NCBI GenBank assembly: GCA_910577495.1
Contig: CAJTML010000027.1
Location: 1 to 20,145, forward strand
Reading direction: 5' to 3'
Length of the DNA: 20,145 nt
Source: an uncultured Eggerthellaceae bacterium
GTDB lineage: Bacteria > Actinomycetota > Coriobacteriia > Coriobacteriales > Eggerthellaceae
Under the pieces are notes generated by a model that did no database searches, was not told where the DNA came from, and worked only from the letters and a program-made list of their open reading frames with translations. Of this stretch, positions 1 to 6,681 are shown one piece after another (position 1 is the first letter of the stretch; each line of letters opens with the position of its first letter). The position numbers were made by a program, and so were the translations under genes.

Positions 1-261
1 GCAGTTTTGACTTTGGTGATGATGGCGGTGGTCTTTGTAAATGCTCCGAGCGCAACCACATCGCTGGTGGGTGCCACGTCGGTAGGCTCGGGCTTGTTGG
101 GCATGCCGGCTTTAGAGTTGACGCAGGTGATTTCGCTTTTAGTGAGTGTTTTGCTCATGATTTTTGCATGCGTGTTGACCTTGGAGCCTCCGCGCGAGGA
201 GGAATTTTTTGAGAGCGAAGAGCTGTATTGGACCGATGAAGAGGAGTACGAAGATGATTGA
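1..261 (+). CDS. C-terminal part of a membrane protein with acidic tail (5' end outside window)
   Basis: The reading frame is open from the first base, so the gene probably begins upstream; a TTG at 7 could also start a short 84-residue protein. What is visible is strongly hydrophobic, with a small-residue-rich segment and then one clear membrane segment (about residues 40-60 from the TTG), ending in a very acidic cytosolic-type tail rich in Glu/Asp with Phe, Tyr and Trp. The stop codon at 259-261 overlaps the start of the acetamidase-like gene at 254, and the GAAGAGGAG run that encodes the acidic tail also supplies that gene's ribosome site, so the two are probably translationally coupled. 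It may be the end of a multi-pass transporter for the downstream enzyme's substrate, but no family signature is left in this fragment. Function is not assigned. Confidence 0.6.
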   Translation, partial: AVLTLVMMAVVFVNAPSATTSLVGATSVGSGLLGMPALELTQVISLLVSVLLMIFACVLTLEPPREEEFFESEELYWTDEEEYEDD

Positions 262-1150
262 GCTGACTGATGAACGAACCTTTTTTGCGTTCGACAAAAC
301 GCTTGAACCGGCGCTGGTAGTACCGTCAGGCCAGACCGTGCGCATTCGCACGAAGGACTGCTTTGGCAACCAAATCCAGACGCCCGAAGATGAGCTTGAC
401 AACATTGACTGGGATGCCATTAACCCAGCTACCGGTCCTATTTTTGTCGAAGGTGCGGTTGCGGGCGGCGCGCTGGCGGTGCACATTGACAACATCGAAC
501 TTGATGCGCAAACCTCTTCGTGCACGGGTGCCGACGAGGGCGTGTGCGGTGCGCGTTTTGATGCGTGGAGCACCCATCTGTGCGCCATTGAAGGTGACCA
601 TCTCATTTGGAACGATAAGCTTTCCATCCCGCTCAATCCGATGATCGGTGTTATTGGTGTGGCGCCCGCCGGTGAGCCGGTGAACTGCGGAACCCCTGGT
701 AGTCACGGTGGCAACATGGACAACACTGCTATTGCCACTGGCGCGACGCTCTATTTCCCCGTTGCGGTTGATGGCGCGCTTTTTGGCTGTGGCGACATGC
801 ATGCAGCCATGGGTGATGGCGAAGTCAGCGTGTCGGGCGCTGAGGTTGCTGGCTGGGCAACGGTGACGCTGACCGCGCTTCCTGAGTTGAGCGTGCCTGA
901 TCCGCTGATTGAGACGGCCACGCATTTTGGCGTGATTGCTTCGGCTGAGTCGTTGGATGCGGCTGCTGAGCGAGCGGTTAATGAGATGGTCGACCTCATG
1001 TGTGATCGCACCGACATTACCGCTGATGAGGCAATCATGCTGTTGTCGCTGGTGGCAGACGTGCAGGTGTGCCAGATGGTCGACCCGGAAAAGACCGTGC
1101 GCTTCATGGTTCCGAAGTACGTGCTGGATTCCCTGGGTTTTGAACTGTAA
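254..1150 (+). CDS. Acetamidase/formamidase family protein
   Basis: A 298-residue protein of the FmdA/AmdA family, which hydrolyses short amides such as formamide or acetamide to the acid and ammonia in the cytosol. The length is about normal for the family. Family features are the NPATGP segment (about residues 57-62) followed by a G-A-x-x-G-G-A-L-x-V-x-I stretch, the GVIGVAP segment, a PG-S-H-G-G-N-M-D segment (His about 151) and a later LYFPV...GALF.CGD.HA..GDGEV block. The ATG at 254 is chosen because GAGGAG (241-246) lies at good distance and the start of homology fits; an earlier in-frame start at 209 would add a basic extension lying inside the upstream gene. It overlaps the preceding gene by 8 bases. 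The true substrate cannot be read from sequence; many relatives are called acetamidase only by similarity. Confidence 0.87.
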   Translation: MIELTDERTFFAFDKTLEPALVVPSGQTVRIRTKDCFGNQIQTPEDELDNIDWDAINPATGPIFVEGAVAGGALAVHIDNIELDAQTSSCTGADEGVCGARFDAWSTHLCAIEGDHLIWNDKLSIPLNPMIGVIGVAPAGEPVNCGTPGSHGGNMDNTAIATGATLYFPVAVDGALFGCGDMHAAMGDGEVSVSGAEVAGWATVTLTALPELSVPDPLIETATHFGVIASAESLDAAAERAVNEMVDLMCDRTDITADEAIMLLSLVADVQVCQMVDPEKTVRFMVPKYVLDSLGFEL

Positions 1151-1174
1151 GAGCTTTATAGCTCTGGACATTAA

Positions 1175-1211
1175 AAGCCCGATTCAAGCTTCGTCAGCCT
1201 GAATCGGGCTT
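1175..1211. terminator. Bidirectional intrinsic terminator between convergent genes
   Basis: A perfect 12-base-pair stem (AAGCCCGATTCA at 1175-1186, complement at 1200-1211) with a 13-base loop lies between the convergent acetamidase-like and kinase genes. On the minus strand the stem is followed by TTTTAAT, which makes it a good terminator for the kinase operon. On the plus strand the following bases are less T-rich, so it is a weaker stop for the acetamidase gene. Confidence 0.75.
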
Positions 1212-1240
1212 ATGCAATTCGGAAGCAGTTAGTTTAACGC

Positions 1241-2146
1241 TTACGCCAGCAGCGCGCATACGCCGCCAAGCAGCGGCTCAAAGCTGACGCCGCGCGCCTC
1301 GAACTCGGGTTGTTGCGCTGACACCACCATCGCGTCGCGCACAAAATCACCCGCGAACTGCGCTGCCTCAACCAGCGTGCGACCGCACATGATGGCTGCA
1401 AGCAGACACGATGCATACAAGTCACCCGTGCCATGAAGCATGTAGGGGAGGTACTCGTTGTGCACCTCGGTTACCGGGCAGTCAACGCCACCGACAAAGT
1501 TGCGAACTACCGATTCACCTTCACGGCGAATGCCCTTCAAAACAACGTGCTTAGCACCCTTGGCAACCAGCGCGCTCAAGATACGCGTTGCTTCCTCGTC
1601 AGAGATATTGGTGCCCCCCCAAGCTTCACCAATGGGTTCGCCCAAAATAATGGCGGCCTCGGTCAGATTGGGCGTGAGGATGTCAGCACCCGCAGCAAGC
1701 TCTGCCATGGCAGCACAAAGTTCTGGCGTGTAAGTGGGATAAACCTTGCCGTGATCAGCCATAACGGGATCCACCACGCGCAGTGCATTCGGATACATTT
1801 CGTATAAATCACGAATGCGGTCAACCTGTTCGGGCGCTCCTAAAAAGCCCGAATAGATTGCATCAAGCTCAACGCCAATGCCCATCCATGCCGACAGATA
1901 GTCTTTGAGCATGTCGGTGGTGTCATGCGTGTACCATCCAGGAAATGCCGTATGTGACGAAAAAAGCCCCGTTGGAACAGGGCAGACGTCGCATCCTGCT
2001 GCAGACAAAACTGGAATGGCAACGCCGAGCGAGCATTTGCCGTAGCCGCACAGATCATGTACCGCACCCACGCGCGGGATGTAAGCACCTTCGCGCGCAT
2101 AGAGCACAGGGCTGTTGGTCTCGGTTGTATTCGTAAGCTCACCCAT
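1241..2146 (-). CDS. Pyridoxamine/pyridoxal kinase (PdxY/PdxK-like, ribokinase superfamily)
   Basis: A 301-residue kinase that would phosphorylate vitamin B6 vitamers (pyridoxal, pyridoxamine, pyridoxine) with ATP in the salvage route to pyridoxal phosphate. Visible family features are the GYGKCSL segment near the N-terminus (about 34-40), the FSSHT segment in the substrate region, VVDPVMADHGK (about 124-134), TPNLTEA (158-164) and the anion-hole/catalytic motif GTGD (239-242, Asp242 as general base). The overall pattern is closest to the Gram-positive pyridoxamine kinase group rather than to ThiD. The first 25 or so residues extend beyond the usual start. Its ATG shares one base with the TAA stop of the small membrane-protein gene upstream (TAATG), so translation is probably coupled. 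Preference among B6 vitamers is not resolvable here. Confidence 0.86.
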   Translation of the reverse strand: MGELTNTTETNSPVLYAREGAYIPRVGAVHDLCGYGKCSLGVAIPVLSAAGCDVCPVPTGLFSSHTAFPGWYTHDTTDMLKDYLSAWMGIGVELDAIYSGFLGAPEQVDRIRDLYEMYPNALRVVDPVMADHGKVYPTYTPELCAAMAELAAGADILTPNLTEAAIILGEPIGEAWGGTNISDEEATRILSALVAKGAKHVVLKGIRREGESVVRNFVGGVDCPVTEVHNEYLPYMLHGTGDLYASCLLAAIMCGRTLVEAAQFAGDFVRDAMVVSAQQPEFEARGVSFEPLLGGVCALLA

Positions 2147-2346
2147 TATTCGTCATCTTCTTCATCGTCATCGTCGTCAAAAAAGGACCAATCGTCCTCA
2201 TCGGGCTCGCGGTCAACAAATGCTTTGCGCGTACGACGCTCCATGATGACGCACGCAATCAGGCTGATGACCAGGCCAGCGCCTACCAGACAGCCAATGC
2301 CAGCGTAGGTTTCAAATAAAAAGTGATAGAGAGATGCAAAATCCAT
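2146..2346 (-). CDS. Small single-pass membrane protein with acidic C-terminal tail
   Basis: A 66-residue protein with one membrane helix (about residues 13-35, rich in Gly, Ile, Leu and Val), followed by the basic ERRTRK stop-transfer segment and then a tail of almost only Asp and Glu with a Trp-Ser-Phe-Phe interruption. The layout implies an N-out, C-in protein with the acidic tail in the cytosol. It resembles short uncharacterised proteins found in Coriobacteriia (possibly the family named DUF6724, from memory and unverified). A GAGGT ribosome site lies just before the ATG at 2344-2346. It heads a two-gene operon and overlaps the kinase start by one base, which suggests a shared regulation or a partner role, for instance around a B6 transporter; this is inference only. 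Confidence 0.72.
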   Translation of the reverse strand: MDFASLYHFLFETYAGIGCLVGAGLVISLIACVIMERRTRKAFVDREPDEDDWSFFDDDDDEEDDE

Positions 2347-2414
2347 GTTTTACCTCAATATCTTCCCGCATGTAACAATTCGGGATCAGGTTACGAAAGA
2401 TGTTTAGCCCACAA

Positions 2415-2422
2415 AGTATACT
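2415..2422 (-). promoter_or_regulatory. Candidate -10 element (AGTATACT palindrome) for the small membrane protein/kinase operon
   Basis: On the minus strand TATACT occupies 2415-2420, about 70 bases before the ATG at 2346. The octamer AGTATACT is self-complementary, so the plus strand also carries TATACT at 2417-2422, 174 bases before the histidine kinase start; one site could serve both directions. No good -35 hexamer is visible for either direction, so this is tentative. Confidence 0.35.
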
Positions 2423-2503
2423 ATGACGAGCAGAGTTGAGGAATAAAGGAACCAAAATCTCGCAGTTTTTGCGCCGATTTGTTGCTGGGATTTGCCGCGC
2501 GCA

Positions 2504-2542
2504 GCCAGGTAGGAGCCAGGTCGTGCTCGGTCGTTGCCAGGT
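2504..2542 (+). repeat. Three helically phased GCCAGGT direct repeats upstream of the histidine kinase gene
   Basis: GCCAGGT occurs at 2504-2510, 2515-2521 and 2536-2542. The starts are 11 and 21 bases apart, that is one and two helical turns, so all three lie on the same DNA face. The first two are part of a longer AGCCAGGT repeat. Tandem half-sites with 10-11 base spacing are typical of OmpR/PhoB-type response-regulator operators. A weak dyad CCGAT-N9-ATCGG follows at 2549-2567. Confidence 0.45.
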
Positions 2543-2595
2543 GAGAGACCGATTACGCCCGCATCGGATTCCTAAAAGAGAGAGATAGCCCATAC

Positions 2596-5220
2596 GTGAC
2601 CCGTCAGAAGAATAGGCGTCAAACCACCGTCAACATTGGAGTTGTTGCTTTAGTGTTGCTGCTGGCTGTGTGCATCACCGGGCTTTCGCTGCTCATTGAC
2701 AGCAAACTGAGCCAGTCCGCCGAGCAAACGGTGCTCACGTTCACCGAACAAGCCGCCAAAAGTGCAGCTGATCGCATGGCTGTGGTGGAAAACTCACTTG
2801 AAGCATTCACGGTGCAAACCGATGATCTTGACGAAATTCAGCCCGCGCTTGAGAAGCTCAAAACGCAGTTCAATTTCGCGAACGTGGCGTTTGTAAACGT
2901 GCGCGAGCAAGGTATTTCCGCAGATGGGCAGCATTTTTCGCTAGACGAACTCAGTATGCCCGAGACCGCGCTGGCGCAAAGCAAAACCACGCTTTCGCCG
3001 CCTCATGCAAACGCGCAAGGCCAGCAAGTGTGTCTCTGGCAGCATCCGCTCTATCTGCATGGCGAAAGAATCGGTGCGCTCTACGTGGAAATCCCGCTGG
3101 AGATGTTCGCGCTGGACGCCAACTTGGACATGTTTGACGGACGTGGCTATTTCGCCCTCTTTGATCCGCACGGGGGTGCCATTCAGGTGCTGCCGAGCGA
3201 ACAGACGCTCACCCCGCTGGTGAGCGGGGATATCCTTTACGACTTTTTGGACGACGCTTCCCAGGTCAAGACGTCGCAACTTGAACCGGCAGCAACCGCC
3301 TCTGAGATGTTCATGCGCCTGCGCGCCGAGCGCCAGGATGGCGTGGCTGAGCTGGAGCGCATAGTGGCGCAAGGCAGAAGCGGTGCGGTCATGGCGTTTG
3401 TGGACGGCCACCCCAGCTACGTTGCCGTAGCACCCATTGATGCCGGCTCAATTTATGCGTGCTCCATCGTGCCGTTCGACAACGTTCGCTCAGAAGCCCA
3501 GGTCATTGGCAATATTTTCCAGGTGGTGTTCACTCTCTTGGTGCTCTGCCTGGTGGCCGTGGCAGTGCTGTTCTTGGCGGCATATCGACGTCGCCTGCGT
3601 GAACGCAACGTGGTCATGATGAGTGATGTATATGACGCGCTTTCGGACGGCATTGACATTTCGCTTGGCCTGTACTGTCCGCAAGACCAGGCCATGACGC
3701 TCATTTCCACGCGTCGCCAGCTGCTTTTGGCACATCCCTTCGACGAATACATGACCGACGAGACGCTGGCGGAGCGCACGGGCGTCTCAGAAACGGGCGT
3801 TGATCTGTTCAATCGTATTCGCAATGGCGACATCGACTATCGCGAAATTGGCGAATTTTCTGCCCCGCGTGCAACCGAAACGGGGAAGGGTTGGATCAAG
3901 TACGTGGTTTTGCCGCTTGAATATAACGGCAAACCGCAGCTGCTCATTGTGTTGTCCGACATTACCGTGGACAAAACCATTGAGTTTTCGCTGCGTGATG
4001 CCATGAACGCCGCCGAAAGTGCCAACCGCGCCAAATCGGAGTTCCTCTCGCGCATGAGCCACGACATTCGCACGCCCATGAACGCCATTATCGGCATGCT
4101 GCAAATTGCCAACACCAGCTTGGATAACGAGCAAAAGCTTCGCTCTTGTTTGGCGAAGATTGACGTTGCCTCCAACCAGTTGCTCAACCTCATTAATGAG
4201 GTGCTTGATTTCTCCAAGATTGAAAGCGGCACGACCGCGCTCAACGTTGAAGCGTTTTGCCTTTCTGACCTGGTTGAAAACGTGCGCGATGTGGTGGCGG
4301 TGCAGTGCGAACAGCGCAACCAAACCTTCGAGGTGCACGTCGACACTGCCGCGTGTGATTGCTTCATAGGTGACGGCGTTCGCCTGTCTCAGATGATGCT
4401 CAATTTGTTGTCGAATGCGGTGAAATATACGCCGAAGGGTGGCCGTGTTCGCTATGACGTAAAGGTTGGTGTCGAAAAAGTGCCGGGGCACCGCCAAGTG
4501 AGCATCGTGATAGCCGACAACGGCATCGGCATGACCGAGGAATTCCAGGAGCATTTGTTTGAGCCGTTTTCCATGGAGGGGCGTTCGGGCACGCAGGGAA
4601 CTGGTTTGGGCATGTCAATCGTCAAAAACATCGTGACCATGATGGGCGGTTCCATTTCGGTTCAGTCAGAGGTGGACAAGGGAACCACGTTTTCGGTGGT
4701 GCTCAACCTGCGCGTTGATGCGCAGGCGCAAGGTGCGGCCGCGGCGTCGGAGGCATCGGCAGGTGCGACGGCCAACGCTACGGGCGCTCTTGCCGACGCG
4801 AACGCGAACCCTGCTGCACCTGAGCAGCTTCCGGGCGAAGGCTTGTGCGTCCTTATTGTTGAGGACAATGAGCTCAACGCAGAGATTGCGGCAGAACTGC
4901 TCTCTCAACAGGGATTTGACGTGGTTCGTGCCGCTGATGGCGTGGAAGCACGCGACTTGTTCGCCAAAGCCCCGCAGGGGTATTTCGACGTCATCTTGAT
5001 GGATGTGCAGATGCCGCGCATGGACGGATATGAGGCCACGCGCGCTATTCGCCACCTTGATCATCCCGATGCGGCCACAATTCCCATTATTGCCATGAGC
5101 GCCAACGCGTTTTCCGAAGACGTGGCGGCTTCGCTTGAAAGCGGGATGGATGCGCATCTGTCTAAGCCCATTAAGATCAAAGATGTGGTCGCAACCATTC
5201 TGCGTTTCACGAGGAATTAA
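2596..5220 (+). CDS. Hybrid sensor histidine kinase with C-terminal receiver domain
   Basis: An 874-residue membrane sensor. Order: TM1 (about 13-34), an extracytoplasmic sensor region (about 36-302, probably Cache-like), TM2 (about 305-331), a PAS-like region (about 340-455), HisKA with the H-box SHDIRTP (phosphoacceptor His489), HATPase with N-box NLLSNA (Asn607), G1 box DNGIGM (641-646) and G2 GTGLGM (668-673), an Ala-rich linker (about 708-748), and a receiver domain with acidic pair Glu756-Asp757, phosphoacceptor Asp803 and Lys857. All catalytic residues are present, so it should autophosphorylate and pass phosphate to its own receiver. No output domain and no DNA-binding response regulator lie next to it. 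The start is a GTG at 2596, with only a weak AGAGAG ribosome site; no earlier in-frame start fits TM1 better. The gene appears monocistronic, and its signal is unknown. Confidence 0.92.
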   Translation: MTRQKNRRQTTVNIGVVALVLLLAVCITGLSLLIDSKLSQSAEQTVLTFTEQAAKSAADRMAVVENSLEAFTVQTDDLDEIQPALEKLKTQFNFANVAFVNVREQGISADGQHFSLDELSMPETALAQSKTTLSPPHANAQGQQVCLWQHPLYLHGERIGALYVEIPLEMFALDANLDMFDGRGYFALFDPHGGAIQVLPSEQTLTPLVSGDILYDFLDDASQVKTSQLEPAATASEMFMRLRAERQDGVAELERIVAQGRSGAVMAFVDGHPSYVAVAPIDAGSIYACSIVPFDNVRSEAQVIGNIFQVVFTLLVLCLVAVAVLFLAAYRRRLRERNVVMMSDVYDALSDGIDISLGLYCPQDQAMTLISTRRQLLLAHPFDEYMTDETLAERTGVSETGVDLFNRIRNGDIDYREIGEFSAPRATETGKGWIKYVVLPLEYNGKPQLLIVLSDITVDKTIEFSLRDAMNAAESANRAKSEFLSRMSHDIRTPMNAIIGMLQIANTSLDNEQKLRSCLAKIDVASNQLLNLINEVLDFSKIESGTTALNVEAFCLSDLVENVRDVVAVQCEQRNQTFEVHVDTAACDCFIGDGVRLSQMMLNLLSNAVKYTPKGGRVRYDVKVGVEKVPGHRQVSIVIADNGIGMTEEFQEHLFEPFSMEGRSGTQGTGLGMSIVKNIVTMMGGSISVQSEVDKGTTFSVVLNLRVDAQAQGAAAASEASAGATANATGALADANANPAAPEQLPGEGLCVLIVEDNELNAEIAAELLSQQGFDVVRAADGVEARDLFAKAPQGYFDVILMDVQMPRMDGYEATRAIRHLDHPDAATIPIIAMSANAFSEDVAASLESGMDAHLSKPIKIKDVVATILRFTRN

Positions 5221-5223
5221 CCG

Positions 5224-5247
5224 CAACGCGCGTTGGTGCGCTATACT
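5224..5247 (+). promoter_or_regulatory. Candidate serS promoter: 12-base palindrome followed by TATACT -10
   Basis: TATACT at 5242-5247 is a good -10 element 73 bases before the serS ATG. A perfect 12-base palindrome CAACGCGCGTTG lies at 5224-5235, within what would be the -35/-10 spacer, and could be a repressor site. No convincing -35 hexamer is seen. The 11-mer TGCGCTATACT (5237-5247) recurs at the presumed luxR-type promoter on the minus strand (14722-14732). Confidence 0.35.
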
Positions 5248-5319
5248 GATCAGACTATTCAAAGAAGTGTTGCCAGCCATGCGGCGTGCGCGCCCATGTG
5301 CCCACAGAAGGAGCTCATC

Positions 5320-6609
5320 ATGCTTGATATCCGCTTTGTTCGCGAAAACCAAGAGGCTGTTGCCGAGGCCATGAAGAACAGGAATGCTTCATGGGACGCG
5401 GCGCGCTTTACCGAGCTTGACGAAAAGCGTCGTGAGGTCATTGCGAAGGAAGAGTCAATGCAGGCTGAGCGCAACGCAGCGTCGAAGTCCATCGGCAAGA
5501 TGATGGCTGAGGGTAAGCAGGATGAGGCCGAGGCTGCCAAAGAGCGCGTGCGCGTGATTAATGACGAGATTGCAACGTACGGTGCTGAGCGCGACGCGGT
5601 GGAGGCGGAATTGACGCAGATGCTGCTGACCACGCCGAACATGCCTTCGGATACCACGCCGGTTGGCGCGGACGAAAACGACAACCCGGAGATTCGTCGC
5701 TGGGGTACGCCGCGTGATTTCGCCGCCGAAGGTTTTGAGCCGCAGGCGCACTGGGATTTGGGTCCGGCACTTGGCATGATTGACTTTGAGCGCGCGGTTA
5801 AGCTGGCTGCCAGCCGCTTTGTGCTGTTGGGTGGCCAGGGTGCGCGTCTGGAGCGTGCGCTCATCAACTTTATGGCTGATACGCATACCTCGCGCGGCTA
5901 CAAAGAGTGGTGGTGCCCGGCTATGGCAAACGCCGAGACGCTCACCGGTACCGGCCAGCTGCCGAAGTTTGAAGATGACCTGTTCAAGACGCGCGAAGGG
6001 CTCTATCTGATCCCCACCGCTGAGGTGCAGCTCACCAATATTCATGCGGGCGAGGTGCTTGACGCAGACCAGCTGCCGCTGAAATATTGCGCATTTACGC
6101 CGTGCTTCCGCGAAGAGGCGGGCTCTGCTGGTCGCGACACGCGCGGTCTGATTCGCGTGCACCAGTTCGACAAGGTTGAAATGGTGAAGTACGCAAAGCC
6201 CGAGGAAAGCTACGATGACCTGGAGTCCATGGTTGCAGACGCGGAAAACATCTTGCAGCTTCTGGGTCTGCCGTATCGTGTGATTTCGCTGTGCACCGGC
6301 GACATCGGATTCTCTGCGGCAAAGACCTATGACCTGGAGGTTTGGCTGCCCAGCTACAACAACTACAAAGAGATTTCGTCGTGCTCGAACTGCACGGATT
6401 TCCAGGCACGCCGCGCGAACATCAAGTATCGCGACCCGGAAAACTTCAAGGGCACGCGCTACCTGCACACGCTCAACGGCTCAGGTCTGGCAGTTGGCCG
6501 CACGATGGCAGCCATCATGGAGAACTATCAGCAGCCTGACGGATCCATTAAGGTGCCTGAGGTGCTGGTGCCCTACATGGGTGGCTTGGAAGTTATTAGC
6601 GCTGAATAA
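5320..6609 (+). CDS. serS: Seryl-tRNA synthetase
   Basis: A 429-residue class II aminoacyl-tRNA synthetase that charges tRNA-Ser (and tRNA-Sec where present) with serine in the cytosol. The N-terminal part (about residues 30-105) is the charged two-helix coiled-coil arm that binds the long variable arm of tRNA-Ser. The catalytic core shows TGTGQLPKF, PTAEVQLTN, motif 2 (FREEAGSAGRDTRGLIRVHQF), the CTGDIGFSAAKTYDLEVW block, the EISSCSNC/DFQARR block and motif 3 (NGSGLAVGRT). Length is normal. The ATG at 5320 is chosen because AAGGAG (5308-5313) precedes it at good spacing and the protein then starts with the standard M-L-D-I-R-F; an upstream in-frame GTG at 5233 would precede the likely transcription start. 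The leader after the likely promoter is only about 65 bases, too short for a T-box. Confidence 0.97.
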   Translation: MLDIRFVRENQEAVAEAMKNRNASWDAARFTELDEKRREVIAKEESMQAERNAASKSIGKMMAEGKQDEAEAAKERVRVINDEIATYGAERDAVEAELTQMLLTTPNMPSDTTPVGADENDNPEIRRWGTPRDFAAEGFEPQAHWDLGPALGMIDFERAVKLAASRFVLLGGQGARLERALINFMADTHTSRGYKEWWCPAMANAETLTGTGQLPKFEDDLFKTREGLYLIPTAEVQLTNIHAGEVLDADQLPLKYCAFTPCFREEAGSAGRDTRGLIRVHQFDKVEMVKYAKPEESYDDLESMVADAENILQLLGLPYRVISLCTGDIGFSAAKTYDLEVWLPSYNNYKEISSCSNCTDFQARRANIKYRDPENFKGTRYLHTLNGSGLAVGRTMAAIMENYQQPDGSIKVPEVLVPYMGGLEVISAE

Positions 6610-6613
6610 GGCG

Positions 6614-6662
6614 AAGTGGGCGAAGTCGGTAGCGCGCAAGCTACCAGGCGAAACGTCCACTT
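6614..6662 (+). terminator. Two-part hairpin between serS and the next gene, possible attenuator
   Basis: AAGTGGGCG (6614-6622) can pair with CGTCCACTT (6654-6662), enclosing an internal loop and an inner 6-base-pair stem GGTAGC/GCTACC (6628-6633 and 6640-6645) with a 6-base loop. Only a short TTTAT follows, then immediately the GAGGAG ribosome site (6666-6671) of the next gene. It may be a partial terminator that lowers downstream expression, or an RNA-processing or stability element. Confidence 0.4.
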
Positions 6663-6681
6663 TATGAGGAGCTAATTCGTC

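Noticed and set aside
326..1171. Long open frame on the minus strand (about 280 codons) opposite the acetamidase-like gene
   Set aside because: It mirrors a well-supported plus-strand gene, has an Arg/His-rich non-protein-like composition and no recognisable domain.
5254..5319. Possible T-box leader before serS
   Set aside because: The leader after the likely promoter is only about 65 bases, and no specifier stem, T-box sequence or terminator is visible.
5455..6468. Long minus-strand open frame opposite serS, with similar ones opposite the histidine kinase (3787-4554 and 4666-5352)
   Set aside because: Antisense shadows of clear genes in a GC-rich genome; composition is Arg/His/Cys-rich with no motifs.
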